A stretch of 64,000 nucleotides of DNA, from positions 1 to 64,000 of the forward strand of contig JAGHAM010000023.1 in assembly GCA_021161465.1 (NCBI GenBank). Reading direction: 5' to 3'. The notes under the pieces were generated by a model. It searched no databases, was not told the origin of the DNA, and saw only the letters and a list, made by a program, of their open reading frames with translations. Both the position numbers and the translations under genes were made by a program. The stretch is from Candidatus Iainarchaeum sp. (GTDB lineage: Archaea; B1Sed10-29; WALL01; JAGHAM01). Each line of letters begins with the position of its first letter. The first letter of the stretch is position 1. This document shows positions 56,185 through 63,759 of the stretch, piece by piece.

Positions 56185-56607
56185 CTAGTTAAGATTTACT
56201 CCATTAATAGCATCCTCAACAGCTGCTGCCAGCAAAGCCTTTGGGTGTAACTTGCCCTTGTGGTGGTCTACACGGTCTAATAGTTTCTTAATCAGATAAT
56301 CGGTAGATTCTTCGCTAAGCCTCTTATCCCTCACTTCCTTGATAAGCGACTCATCATCCCCTCTTTTCAAGTGCTGCCTCAGATCATTTAACGCTTCCGC
56401 ACGCACCTTCATGATTTCATTTCTCATGATTCTCCCATGTTTCTCTCTACCAGCACTAGCTTCTTTCTCAACTTCCTCGAGGGATGCACGAACCTCTTCC
56501 AGACTCCTTATGGCAGGCTCTGGTAGATGACTATGGCTGAGGATAAACTTCCTCTTCAGCCGTATCTCTTCACGGATTCGCTCTTCTGCAGACCCGCCTA
56601 TGGGCAT
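56185..56607 (-). CDS. Charged helical protein, unknown
   Basis: This protein has 140 residues from the ATG at 56607, chosen for its ribosome binding site (ggtgattttATG), which is identical to that of the gene upstream. It is rich in Arg, Glu and Lys and is probably all-helical and cytoplasmic (MPIGGSAEERIREEIRLKRK, then EEVRASLEEVEKEAS). It forms an operon with the 72-residue gene at 56612. No family is recognised. Confidence 0.7.
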   Translation of the reverse strand: MPIGGSAEERIREEIRLKRKFILSHSHLPEPAIRSLEEVRASLEEVEKEASAGREKHGRIMRNEIMKVRAEALNDLRQHLKRGDDESLIKEVRDKRLSEESTDYLIKKLLDRVDHHKGKLHPKALLAAAVEDAINGVNLN

Positions 56608-56611
56608 AAAA

Positions 56612-56830
56612 TCACCTCTGGATGGGTTTTGTATTGAATTCATCGACCGCCTGCGCGCATAGCTGGTTCCATATAAACGGCCTTTGTTCCTTAAGTTCCT
56701 TCTCACTGTTGTAGCCTTTGTCCCTAGCAAGCTCATTGATTTTTTGAATTACGCGATACTTGTCGATTGCATTCATATTTTCAAACTTCTCTAGTGCAAG
56801 CTTCTCTTGCAAATGGATGGGGCCAGTCAT
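56612..56830 (-). CDS. Small helical protein, unknown
   Basis: This 72-residue protein begins MTGPIHLQEKLALEKF and is helical, with Trp and one Cys near the middle (FIWNQLCAQAV). The same ggtgattttATG ribosome binding site is present. The stop lies 4 nt before the next start, so the pair is co-translated. Its promoter is shared with map. Confidence 0.68.
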   Translation of the reverse strand: MTGPIHLQEKLALEKFENMNAIDKYRVIQKINELARDKGYNSEKELKEQRPFIWNQLCAQAVDEFNTKPIQR

Positions 56831-56868
56831 AAAATCACCTTAGTTACATGACTAACAAAGTAAGCAAT

Positions 56869-56880
56869 ATATTTAAATAT
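56869..56880. promoter_or_regulatory. Palindromic TATA box shared by two operons
   Basis: atatttaaatat is a perfect 12-bp palindrome. Its centre is 27-28 nt before the plus-strand ATG at 56902. In the minus direction it predicts a start near 56848, leaving an 18-nt leader with a ribosome binding site before the ATG at 56830. Confidence 0.65.
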
Positions 56881-56901
56881 TGTCCTACAAAAGATAGGGT
56901 C

Positions 56902-57801
56902 ATGGTTGACAAGGAGAAGAACAAAACTGACGAGGAACTTTATTTTGAGGCGGGGAGAATCTCGTTTAAAGCCCTTCAGGAAGGGGCAAAGAAAATCAAA
57001 AAGGGCGTTAAGCTGGTTGATGTTGCAGAGTATGCTGAAAAGCTGATAAAGGATGAAGGTGCTGATTGGGCATTCCCGGCCAACATATCACAGAACGAGC
57101 GCGCAGCACACTACACTCCATCTTTTGATGATGAGTCTGTCTTCGGGGATGACATCGTGAAGCTGGATGTCGGCGCGCATATAGATGGTTTCGTTGGCGA
57201 CAACGCGCTAACCGTCGACCTAACCGGAAAATACAAAAACTTGGTTAAGGCAACAGAAGATGCCCTAAAAAACGCGATAAAGACTGTCGCCCCTGGTGTA
57301 AAGAGCACAGAGGTTGGAGCTGTAATACAGGAAACTATCGAGAAAGCAGGATTCAAGCCTGTAGAGAACCTAAGTGGCCATGTACTCAGGAAGAACTTAC
57401 TTCACTCTGGACTGTCCATGCCAAATGTGTCATGGGGAAATGAATTTGTGATAGAAGAAGGGATGGCAATAGCAATAGAACCTTTCGCATCCACCGGAAG
57501 AGGCAGAGTAACCGACGAGAGGCTTGTTGAGATATTCTCGCTTAGGAAGCCAGTGCCCCTAAGGAACACTGAGGCTAGAAAAATTTTAAACTATGTGCAA
57601 GAGAATTATCCTTATTTTCCATTTGCAGAAAGATGGCTGAATAGTGTCTCAAGTGGGTTCAAATTCAAGGCCGCACTTAAGGAACTAATCCAAAAGGGTG
57701 TGTTCGAAACACATCCAGTCCTAAGAGATGAAGGTCTAGTCGCCCAGACAGAGAGGACAGTTTTAGTTACCAAAGACGGGTGTGAGGTAACAACAAAATA
57801 A
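56902..57801 (+). CDS. map: Methionine aminopeptidase (archaeal type II)
   Basis: This enzyme removes the initiator methionine from new proteins. It has 299 residues from the ATG at 56902, supported by the TATA spacing; a longer frame starts upstream of the promoter. Metal ligands are visible: Asp95 (GAHIDGF), Asp106 (LTVDLTG), His161 (LSGHVL), Glu194 (IAIEPF) and a Glu near 284 (AQTERTV). The catalytic His is His70 in AAHYTPS. All are present, so it should be active. Confidence 0.95.
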   Translation: MVDKEKNKTDEELYFEAGRISFKALQEGAKKIKKGVKLVDVAEYAEKLIKDEGADWAFPANISQNERAAHYTPSFDDESVFGDDIVKLDVGAHIDGFVGDNALTVDLTGKYKNLVKATEDALKNAIKTVAPGVKSTEVGAVIQETIEKAGFKPVENLSGHVLRKNLLHSGLSMPNVSWGNEFVIEEGMAIAIEPFASTGRGRVTDERLVEIFSLRKPVPLRNTEARKILNYVQENYPYFPFAERWLNSVSSGFKFKAALKELIQKGVFETHPVLRDEGLVAQTERTVLVTKDGCEVTTK

Positions 57802-57822
57802 AAGAAAGCGGACCCGGAGGGA

Positions 57823-57930
57823 ATTCCACTCGCAAAGGAGAAGGGCTTATAAGGAACACATAACGCCCTTACTGCTTTCCATCCCATTAAGGGAAGGGGC
57901 TGATAAGGGGGAACCGTAGGTGCCCCTTAT
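57823..57930 (-). other. tRNA-Arg T-loop intron (59/60), 108 nt
   Basis: The junction helix is TTCA/TGGA with 5' bulge AAA and 3' bulge ATT. Removal gives TTCAAAT and a T stem of five pairs. The 3' end resembles the tRNA-Val T-loop intron (cttataagccct, then ctcctttg). Confidence 0.8.
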
Positions 57931-57952
57931 TTTGAACCCCCGATCTTCTGGT

Positions 57953-58094
57953 TTCTCCCCCTCTCATTAAGAGAGGTACTAGAACCATAAGTTCTGATAC
58001 CATCACCCAAAGGACGCGCTAAGGGAGGACTGGAACACAAATTCCAATCCTACCTTAAATCCAAGGGATGTATCGGAACCGTAGGTTCTGATGT
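57953..58094 (-). other. tRNA-Arg anticodon-loop intron (37/38), 142 nt
   Basis: The splice junction has a bulge-helix-bulge: helix CTTC/GGAG (one G-T pair), 5' bulge GGA, 3' bulge AAA. Cutting after the second bulge base restores the loop CTTCGGA. The inner helix is less regular than in tRNA-Gln. The first 25 nt are identical to the tRNA-Gln intron. Confidence 0.82.
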
Positions 58095-58208
58095 CCGAAG
58101 CCAGATGCCTTATCCTAGCTAGGCTACGGGCCCGTGAATAAGATTATAGACAAAGCTATTTAAGAAAGTTAGCAGGGAAAAATGAAAAAGGTGGCAGAGT
58201 TGTGGTTC

Positions 58209-58787
58209 TCACAGCTCTGGGTAAACTTCGCCAATTGCAGTGAAAAATGCAACCATGGCTGGGAACGCTAGCAACCCCAAAGTGAAAAATCCAATTGCCC
58301 AAGATATTATCAGCATCACTATCCAGGTTACTATGTATTTCACTGTAAAGGCTTTCTTGAATATTCCTCCACAGCCAAATGCTGCTCCAAAATTCCCTTC
58401 GATTGCATATTTCGTCAGGGCCAATGGCAGCAAGAAAAATGCAAGAAGTGCTAAGAGTAGTCCAAGCAATGTTCCTAAGCCAACTAGGAGTGCCCCTGTG
58501 CTGCCACGTATCAGCAACGCTAATATTGGAGCCCCAACAAATACGATTACTGCAGGGATAAGGTATATAACTCCAATTATCGCAGCAATCAAACCCTTAA
58601 CGAAAAGCCCGCCATAATCACTAAACTCAAAAGTGCTAAAGTCATTTCTAGATGCTGTTGCCGCCGACTTCAAAGCATACCCTAAAGGTATAAAGTTTGC
58701 AATAGGTATAACGTACAAAACTATCCCAATTATCAAAGTCGTTATATCAGAGAATGGCCTTTTGATAGCACGCATATAATCAACCAT
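58209..58787 (-). CDS. DUF4013-like membrane protein
   Basis: This 192-residue protein has five or six hydrophobic helices. The N-terminus (MVDYMRAIKRPFSD), FIPLGYALK and the FEFSDYGGLFVKGL segment match DUF4013, a family of archaeal and bacterial membrane proteins of unknown function. A gaggtgat ribosome binding site precedes the ATG, with a TATA-like attatatac about 45 nt upstream. Confidence 0.82.
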   Translation of the reverse strand: MVDYMRAIKRPFSDITTLIIGIVLYVIPIANFIPLGYALKSAATASRNDFSTFEFSDYGGLFVKGLIAAIIGVIYLIPAVIVFVGAPILALLIRGSTGALLVGLGTLLGLLLALLAFFLLPLALTKYAIEGNFGAAFGCGGIFKKAFTVKYIVTWIVMLIISWAIGFFTLGLLAFPAMVAFFTAIGEVYPEL

Positions 58788-58842
58788 GTTTTATCACCTC
58801 ATAATTGAATAGGGGTTGTTGTATATAATTCTATCTTAAGTC

Positions 58843-59286
58843 TCATGCCTTCAATAGAGATTCTCCCTCAAACTCCTTGTTGCAGTATGCACATATGAGC
58901 CTAAGAGGATTTTGCTTTACTATGAACTTCGTAACTGCTGGCTCTCTCGGTTTATTAGTAATACATTTGGGATTCAAGCATTTTAAGACCCCAGAAACTT
59001 CCTTAGGAAGTTTAACCTGTCTTTTTTCAGCGACTTTCCCGTTCTTTATCACGTCCACTGTGGCATTTGGTGCTATAAGCGATATCAAGTCAAGTTTTTT
59101 CTTGTCTATGTAAACATCTTCCATCTTAAGTATATCCTTCCTTCCATGCTTGGTGCTGAGGACATTGATTGCTATGACTGTGATGCTGCTATTTGGGCCG
59201 CCAATTATTTTCAGAACCTCCAAGGCTTTTCCAGCGTTTATATGGTCTATAACTGTACCGTTTTCTATGTGCTTTACCATCATCAT
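58843..59286 (-). CDS. pyrI: Aspartate carbamoyltransferase regulatory chain
   Basis: The product is about 147 residues. The N-terminal allosteric domain begins with VKHIENGTVIDHI and contains GKALEVLKIIG. The C-terminal zinc domain has CLNPKC and a later CAYC, the four-cysteine pattern of PyrI. The protein binds nucleotides and regulates PyrB in pyrimidine synthesis. Three in-frame ATGs follow a ggaggtgg ribosome binding site; I chose the first, at 59286, which overlaps the pyrB stop by one base (TGATG). Confidence 0.94.
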   Translation of the reverse strand: MMMVKHIENGTVIDHINAGKALEVLKIIGGPNSSITVIAINVLSTKHGRKDILKMEDVYIDKKKLDLISLIAPNATVDVIKNGKVAEKRQVKLPKEVSGVLKCLNPKCITNKPREPAVTKFIVKQNPLRLICAYCNKEFEGESLLKA

Positions 59287-60182
59287 CAATTACCACCTCC
59301 AGCAACCATCTTTATTATAGCCATTCTGGTTGGCACGCCATAAAACGCCTGTTTGAAATAAACAGCCCTTGGGTCAGAATCGCAATGCCAGTCTATCTCG
59401 CCAACCCTAGGAAGGGGATGCATAATAATTGCGTCCTTCTTCATGGTTTTCATAGTTTCAGGTGTTATGCGGTAGATGTTCTTAAGCTTCTCGTATTCTG
59501 TTTGGTCAGGGAACCTCTCCTTTTGTATCCTTGTCATATAAACAACATCAGCGTCCTCCAGTTCAAGCTTGTTGGTCTCTCTGTATTCGCCTATTTTGTA
59601 CTCGTTTGGAATTGCTAATTCCTTGGGTGAGATAAACGTGAACCTTATTTTCTTGTAGTTTTGAAAAGCCTTGCACAGTGAGTGAACTGTTCTACCATAT
59701 TTCAGGTCGCCAACCAGCGCTATATGCAGGTCATCCAATCTACCCTTCTCTTTCTTTATTGTGAACATATCAAGCATAGTCTGCGTTGGATGCTCCCTGC
59801 TACCATCGCCACCGTTTATTATTGGAACTCGTGAAACCTCGCTTGCAAGCTTCGCTGCCCCAGGGAAAGGGCTCCTCATGGCAATGACATCACAGTATTG
59901 TGAGATGGTTTTAACAGTATCTGCTATGGTCTCCGACTTTGCAAGTGATGTAGACGCAGGCTCAGCAAAGCCGATGACACTCCCGCTAAGCCTATGCATC
60001 GCAGATTCAAAACTTAAGCGCGTCCTGGTGCTTGCCTCAAAGAAAAGCGCGCCCATTATTTTGCCTTTCATAATATCAAGTTGCTTACCTTTCTTAACAA
60101 AGGAAAGCATTTTGTCTGCTTCAGCTAGTAGCGAATCCAGGTCTTTCCTAGAAAAATCTTCTATAGATATAACGTGTTTCAT
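59286..60182 (-). CDS. pyrB: Aspartate carbamoyltransferase catalytic chain
   Basis: This enzyme condenses carbamoyl phosphate and aspartate in pyrimidine synthesis. The product is 298 residues, close to the usual length. It shows STRTR (51-55), SLAKSET with Lys82, HPTQ (131-134) and HPLPR near the C-terminus. A strong ribosome binding site (ggggggttgag) precedes the ATG, and a TATA box (plus-strand tataaata, about 60222-60229) lies upstream. It is followed directly by pyrI. Confidence 0.96.
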   Translation of the reverse strand: MKHVISIEDFSRKDLDSLLAEADKMLSFVKKGKQLDIMKGKIMGALFFEASTRTRLSFESAMHRLSGSVIGFAEPASTSLAKSETIADTVKTISQYCDVIAMRSPFPGAAKLASEVSRVPIINGGDGSREHPTQTMLDMFTIKKEKGRLDDLHIALVGDLKYGRTVHSLCKAFQNYKKIRFTFISPKELAIPNEYKIGEYRETNKLELEDADVVYMTRIQKERFPDQTEYEKLKNIYRITPETMKTMKKDAIIMHPLPRVGEIDWHCDSDPRAVYFKQAFYGVPTRMAIIKMVAGGGN

Positions 60183-60297
60183 CTCAACCCCCCAGAACTA
60201 GAAATAAGGTTAGTTGTTACTAGTATAAATAACTACAAGGTTGACCTTAGAAAAAGCCATTAAACTTTGTGTTTAAGTTGATAATATTGTTTTTGGT

Positions 60298-61647
60298 TTA
60301 CTCTGGTTGATATTGATAAATCACCATGACTTCATCAAAGTCTTTCAAGCGTGTAAAATGCTGATCTGAATTGAGAAATTTTTCATTTGGATGCCTATTA
60401 ACACTCTTGTACAAAACAAACCAACCTGGAAAGGGCATATTCTTCGGGAAGTTTTCATAAAATCTTTCATCGTAGGGAAGAATTGCAAAAGTTTTTCTCT
60501 GACTATAGTAGGCTAACACAGGATATTCAAAGTTAGAATAAATTACATATCCAGATGGCATATCCTTGCTGATGTAACCAGCAACTCCCTTTGTAAGGGT
60601 TGGACCCCAGAACTCATGAACCCAAGAGGGCGTTATTAATAGGGGGCAAAAAACACACAACAGCAACATTATAGTAATGATAGCACCACGCCAGTTTTTG
60701 TGTAAAAAACTCGAAAATCCCTTAGAAGCTATCAAAATCATTGGTGTTACTGCTGGGATTACATATCTGACTTCCTTGTGAGGTATAATAGTCATAATCG
60801 CAAGAAAAAGAGCTGCCCACAATAATAAGATGGCATCACTACCTTCAAAATGTTTATTTACTAGATAAAGAAGCAACCCAACTATCACTACAACACCGGA
60901 AACCTCAAAGAGTGCACGGAGATAAAAGGTTGGATCTAAAACAGGTTCTGTGACCACCGCAGTAGTAGCCACTATAAATGGTTCCCCAAAGAACCCAAGA
61001 GTCGATTGAGCCCAAATTAGATATGGGATGATTACAATTAAAGATCCTATCACTGAGTTAACAAGTGTCTTAAAGTCTATCTTTTGAAAAAAGAAAAATA
61101 AGAAGAAGACTGGGTAGATAATGATTGAATTGAACCTCATGAGAACTGCAAGACCACCAATGATTCCAGCAAATACAGCTGTCTTTTCATGGCCTTTGAC
61201 TAAAAGGTAAAGTGAAAAAACCACAAGTGAAACTGCAGGAAGACCTGTCAGGATTAAATGAGATAAGTTAATCTGGTAGGAAGAAAACGCTACTATGGAA
61301 CCTGCAATCAAACCAGTCTTCCAATCATAAAGCTCTCTGCCAAGCAGAAAGGTAGAAACTACAAGAAGTGAGGATAGGGTAGCTACAATCGCCAAGGCAA
61401 TGGTGGGGTTATCCCAAAAAGGTGATATTAGAATAGAAATCAAGGGTGGACGATAATTCAACTCCTGATATGGGGCACTTCCGGTCCATATCACTTCTGC
61501 GTTAAGTAAATACACGCATTCATCCCAAAAATGGTTTTCGTTAACAGGAATAAACCTGAGGTAAAAACCTACCGTTAACACAACTAGCAATATTACAATT
61601 ATCAAATGCTCTCTTTTGAGTTTTCTCATAAATCTATGAGATTCCAC
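60298..61647 (-). CDS. GT-C membrane glycosyltransferase (GT39/ArnT-like)
   Basis: This 449-residue protein has about ten membrane helices. The first extracellular loop has NHFWDECVYLLNAE, the acidic-residue signature expected in GT-C enzymes that use lipid-linked sugars, and RPPLISIL follows. Large membrane blocks and a soluble C-terminal end complete the layout. It begins with GTG at 61647, preceded by aggtga and overlapping the stop region of the GT2 gene. It probably transfers sugar from a dolichyl carrier to protein or lipid. Confidence 0.82.
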   Translation of the reverse strand: MESHRFMRKLKREHLIIVILLVVLTVGFYLRFIPVNENHFWDECVYLLNAEVIWTGSAPYQELNYRPPLISILISPFWDNPTIALAIVATLSSLLVVSTFLLGRELYDWKTGLIAGSIVAFSSYQINLSHLILTGLPAVSLVVFSLYLLVKGHEKTAVFAGIIGGLAVLMRFNSIIIYPVFFLFFFFQKIDFKTLVNSVIGSLIVIIPYLIWAQSTLGFFGEPFIVATTAVVTEPVLDPTFYLRALFEVSGVVVIVGLLLYLVNKHFEGSDAILLLWAALFLAIMTIIPHKEVRYVIPAVTPMILIASKGFSSFLHKNWRGAIITIMLLLCVFCPLLITPSWVHEFWGPTLTKGVAGYISKDMPSGYVIYSNFEYPVLAYYSQRKTFAILPYDERFYENFPKNMPFPGWFVLYKSVNRHPNEKFLNSDQHFTRLKDFDEVMVIYQYQPE

Positions 61648-61651
61648 TTAC

Positions 61652-62344
61652 TCACCTAAATCCAAGTAACAGTTGAATCAGATTAACCCACATACTCCAG
61701 CTTGTTTTCACAATATTGACATTGCTTTCTTTTTTTCTATCGATATAACTAATTGGATACTCAACCACTCTAAATCCAGCACGCTTTGCTCTTGCTATGA
61801 AAGCTGAGTCCCACTCGAATCCATCGCCGGGTATGCCACCAATCTTATCCAGCACCTGCTTCCTGAACACCTTCAAACCTGATTGGGGGTCATAGACTCC
61901 AAAAAACGTATGAAACAAAAATGAGTAAATCTTTCCTGTTATCCGCCTAGCGAAAGGCACCTCCTTCAGTTTCCCTCCTGGGCAATATCGTGACCCTATC
62001 ACCACATCAGCCTTTTTAAGCAGGTTTATCATCTTGGGAATTTCCTCTGCCGGATATGAACCATCGGCATCGGTCATGACTAGAATGCTGTTTTTCTCTG
62101 CGCGCCTAAACCCCTCTTTCAGGGCTGCCCCCTTACCTGGCTTCCCAAACCTAACAAGTTTCACATTTCCATACTTTTTACTTAATTCTTCAACTAGCTT
62201 TGGTGTTGAATCCTCACTTCTATCAACTACGACTATGCTAGACAATGGAACTGCCTCCTCTAAAGCTTCTAAACACTCCCGGATGTTTTTCTCCTCATTC
62301 CTAGACGGAACCACTATCGATAGTATAGCATTGCTCCTTACCAT
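61652..62344 (-). CDS. GT2 glycosyltransferase, dolichyl-phosphate sugar synthase-like
   Basis: This 230-residue protein shows LSIVVPSRNEEKNIRECL, VVVDRSEDST, KGAALKEGF, TDADGSYP (the DXD-type metal site) and IGSRYCPGG, the order of DPM1-like enzymes. It would move a sugar from a nucleotide donor to a polyprenyl phosphate carrier. Its start overlaps the flippase-like gene by 7 nt, so the two work in one operon. Confidence 0.9.
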   Translation of the reverse strand: MVRSNAILSIVVPSRNEEKNIRECLEALEEAVPLSSIVVVDRSEDSTPKLVEELSKKYGNVKLVRFGKPGKGAALKEGFRRAEKNSILVMTDADGSYPAEEIPKMINLLKKADVVIGSRYCPGGKLKEVPFARRITGKIYSFLFHTFFGVYDPQSGLKVFRKQVLDKIGGIPGDGFEWDSAFIARAKRAGFRVVEYPISYIDRKKESNVNIVKTSWSMWVNLIQLLLGFR

Positions 62345-63264
62345 TTTAACAGCCTCTTCAAACCAAGCATGTCAATAGATATGTTCATAGCCCTGTCGAG
62401 TAGTAGGAATGCAAGCACAGTCTCAGCAGCCTTCCCTGCAGTGGCAACACCCATATTTGTTATGACTGTAATCCCAGCAAACTCAACCACACCTAGGCCA
62501 GCTATGCTTACCGGTATGAAAGCAAATATTGTGATGAGGGGATGTAGCAGAACCGCTTGGACCACACTGATACGCAAGCCAACTGCCTGGGCAACGAAGA
62601 ACCATTCCAGTCCACGAATGAACCAGCCAAGCAATGTTATTCCCAGTGCCGTCACAAACACTTTCTTGGTCGCCTTTGTGTGCTCTTGGAAACTTATGAA
62701 AGAAGGCATCAACCTTTTACTCCACTTGAAGAGTAGGTTAGAATGCCTTGAGAAGCTCACAAGCAGGATGAAAATTATCGCTATGACAATCAACCCAAAT
62801 GCAAGGAAGAAGTATGAGGGTAGCTCTGTCCCAGACAAAAAGCTCATCAGCAGGAGGAAGGCCACCAAAGCCCCTACAACCTTTACTACCAGCTCAGTTA
62901 GCTGGAAGATTGTAAGCGCTGCCGCGCCATGCACTTTTTTAAGCTTTTCTCGTAGGAGGGCTATTGCATAGAAGTAACCCACACGGCCGGGAGTAACATC
63001 ACTAGCCAGCATACCAGCTAGATTTATGAAAAACAATTCTCTGAACCCAAACAGCTTCTTCCCGGGGCGTATAAGCAAACCTAACTTGAATGCATTAAGC
63101 GCGTTTAACAACAAATATGCAACTATTCCAAAAGCCAAGAGAGGGATGTTTGCCTTGAAGAGTATTCCGGAAAGCTTCTCCAGGTTCAGACTATGCAAGA
63201 TAAAAAGCAGTAGGATAACCCCAACTATTAACTGAAGAACCAGAGACACCTGTTTCCTATCCAT
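62338..63264 (-). CDS. Flippase-like membrane protein (AglD/UPF0104-type)
   Basis: This 308-residue protein has about eight membrane helices and the family landmarks NLAGMLASDVTPGRVGYFYAI and FAFIPVSIAGLGVVEFAG. Relatives include the C-terminal part of AglD and bacterial lysylphosphatidylglycerol synthase membrane domains, thought to move lipid-linked molecules. It is the first gene of the glycosylation operon, with a TATA box 27 nt upstream of its ATG. Confidence 0.85.
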   Translation of the reverse strand: MDRKQVSLVLQLIVGVILLLFILHSLNLEKLSGILFKANIPLLAFGIVAYLLLNALNAFKLGLLIRPGKKLFGFRELFFINLAGMLASDVTPGRVGYFYAIALLREKLKKVHGAAALTIFQLTELVVKVVGALVAFLLLMSFLSGTELPSYFFLAFGLIVIAIIFILLVSFSRHSNLLFKWSKRLMPSFISFQEHTKATKKVFVTALGITLLGWFIRGLEWFFVAQAVGLRISVVQAVLLHPLITIFAFIPVSIAGLGVVEFAGITVITNMGVATAGKAAETVLAFLLLDRAMNISIDMLGLKRLLKW

Positions 63265-63287
63265 GGCTTATTATTTGAAAGAAAGAA

Positions 63288-63295
63288 TATAAATA
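63288..63295. promoter_or_regulatory. TATA box shared by flippase gene and tRNA-Gln
   Basis: TATAAATA is centred at 63291.5: 27.5 nt from the minus-strand ATG at 63264 and 26.5 nt from the tRNA-Gln 5' end at 63318. It is the only candidate for either. Confidence 0.6.
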
Positions 63296-63355
63296 ACAAA
63301 CCAGAAAATAATCCCATAGCCCCGTAGTGTAGTGGACAATCATATCGGACTCTGG

Positions 63356-63522
63356 ACATCAGAACCTACGGTTCCGATACCTCCCTTAAGGTTTTAAGGT
63401 AGGGTTGGTTCCGATACCTCCCTTGACGGTAGATAAAGTATATCTCCTGTGATGGGGGTGTAGAAGCAGTTGTTCTGGAGTAACTCTGGAACTCTTGATG
63501 CCTCTCTCAATTGATGAGAGAA
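63356..63522 (+). other. tRNA-Gln anticodon-loop intron (37/38), 167 nt
   Basis: The bulge-helix-bulge is textbook: outer stem TCGGA/TCCGA, 4-bp helix CTCT/AGAG, bulges GGA and AAA, inner stem CATC/GATG. Its 5' half is homologous to the tRNA-Arg intron, and it includes the hairpin GAACC-TAC-GGTTC. Confidence 0.9.
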
Positions 63523-63543
63523 ATCCGATGACAGCGGTTCGAA

Positions 63544-63570
63544 AGAAGGGTTTTACCCCATCAACGAAAT
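63544..63570 (+). other. tRNA-Gln T-loop intron (59/60), 27 nt
   Basis: The junction helix is TTCG/CGAA, with bulges AAA and ATT. Inside is a short GGG-TTTTA-CCC hairpin. Removal restores TTCGAAT. Confidence 0.85.
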
Positions 63571-63629
63571 TCCGCTCGGGGCTATTAGTGGACCCGTGGT
63601 CTAGTCTGGTTTAGGACATCAGCTTCACA

Positions 63630-63677
63630 GATTCCGTCGGCGCGCAGGGCAAAGCACGAGAACGATGGAATTGAGAG
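63630..63677 (+). other. tRNA-Val anticodon-loop intron (37/38), 48 nt
   Basis: The bulge-helix-bulge has helix TTCA/TGAG (one G-T pair), bulges CAG and AGC, and a perfect inner stem ATTCC/GGAAT. The intron is unrelated in sequence to the Gln and Arg anticodon introns. Confidence 0.88.
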
Positions 63678-63699
63678 CGCTGGGGATCCCCGGTTCAAA

Positions 63700-63759
63700 A
63701 AAAGGAAGGGAGACACATTCCCCCTCCCCTTATAAGCCCTCCTCCTTTGGAGGTGAACA
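63700..63759 (+). other. tRNA-Val T-loop intron (59/60), 60 nt
   Basis: The junction helix is TTCA/TGAA with bulges AAA and CAT. A perfect CCTCC-TTT-GGAGG hairpin abuts the 3' side. The 3' half resembles the tRNA-Arg T-loop intron. Confidence 0.85.

Larger units (their letters stand above)
57809..58133 (-). tRNA. tRNA-Arg (anticodon TCG) with two introns
   Basis: The acceptor is GGGCCCG paired with CGGGTCC (one G-T pair), with discriminator G at 57809. The D stem is GCCT/AGGC, the anticodon stem TCTGG/CCAGA, the loop CTTCGGA, the variable region AGATC, and the T stem GGGGG/CCCTC. Introns at 57953-58094 and 57823-57930 leave a 75-nt mature tRNA with T loop TTCAAAT. A TATA-like cttaaatag on the minus strand (58156-58164) lies about 27 nt upstream. 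The structure was assigned by hand pairing. Confidence 0.88.
63318..63584 (+). tRNA. tRNA-Gln (anticodon CTG) with two introns
   Basis: The acceptor is AGCCCCG paired with CGGGGCT, with discriminator A at 63584. The anticodon stem is TCGGA/TCCGA, the loop CTCTGGA, and the T stem AGCGG/CCGCT. Introns at 63356-63522 and 63544-63570 leave 73 nt with T loop TTCGAAT. Every stem pairs fully except the weak D stem. It lies 5 nt before tRNA-Val, so they are probably co-transcribed. Confidence 0.9.

Noticed and set aside
63468-63522. A possible C/D box guide RNA inside the tRNA-Gln intron
   Set aside because: TGATGA and TGATGG sequences occur, but no convincing CUGA D box at the right spacing; one of them is part of the bulge-helix-bulge.
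63619-63630. Reading the tRNA-Val anticodon as TCA (selenocysteine or opal suppressor)
   Set aside because: A shift of one base in the stem gives TCA, but the stem TCAGC/GCTGG and the bulge-helix-bulge both require the loop TTCACAC, so the anticodon is CAC.
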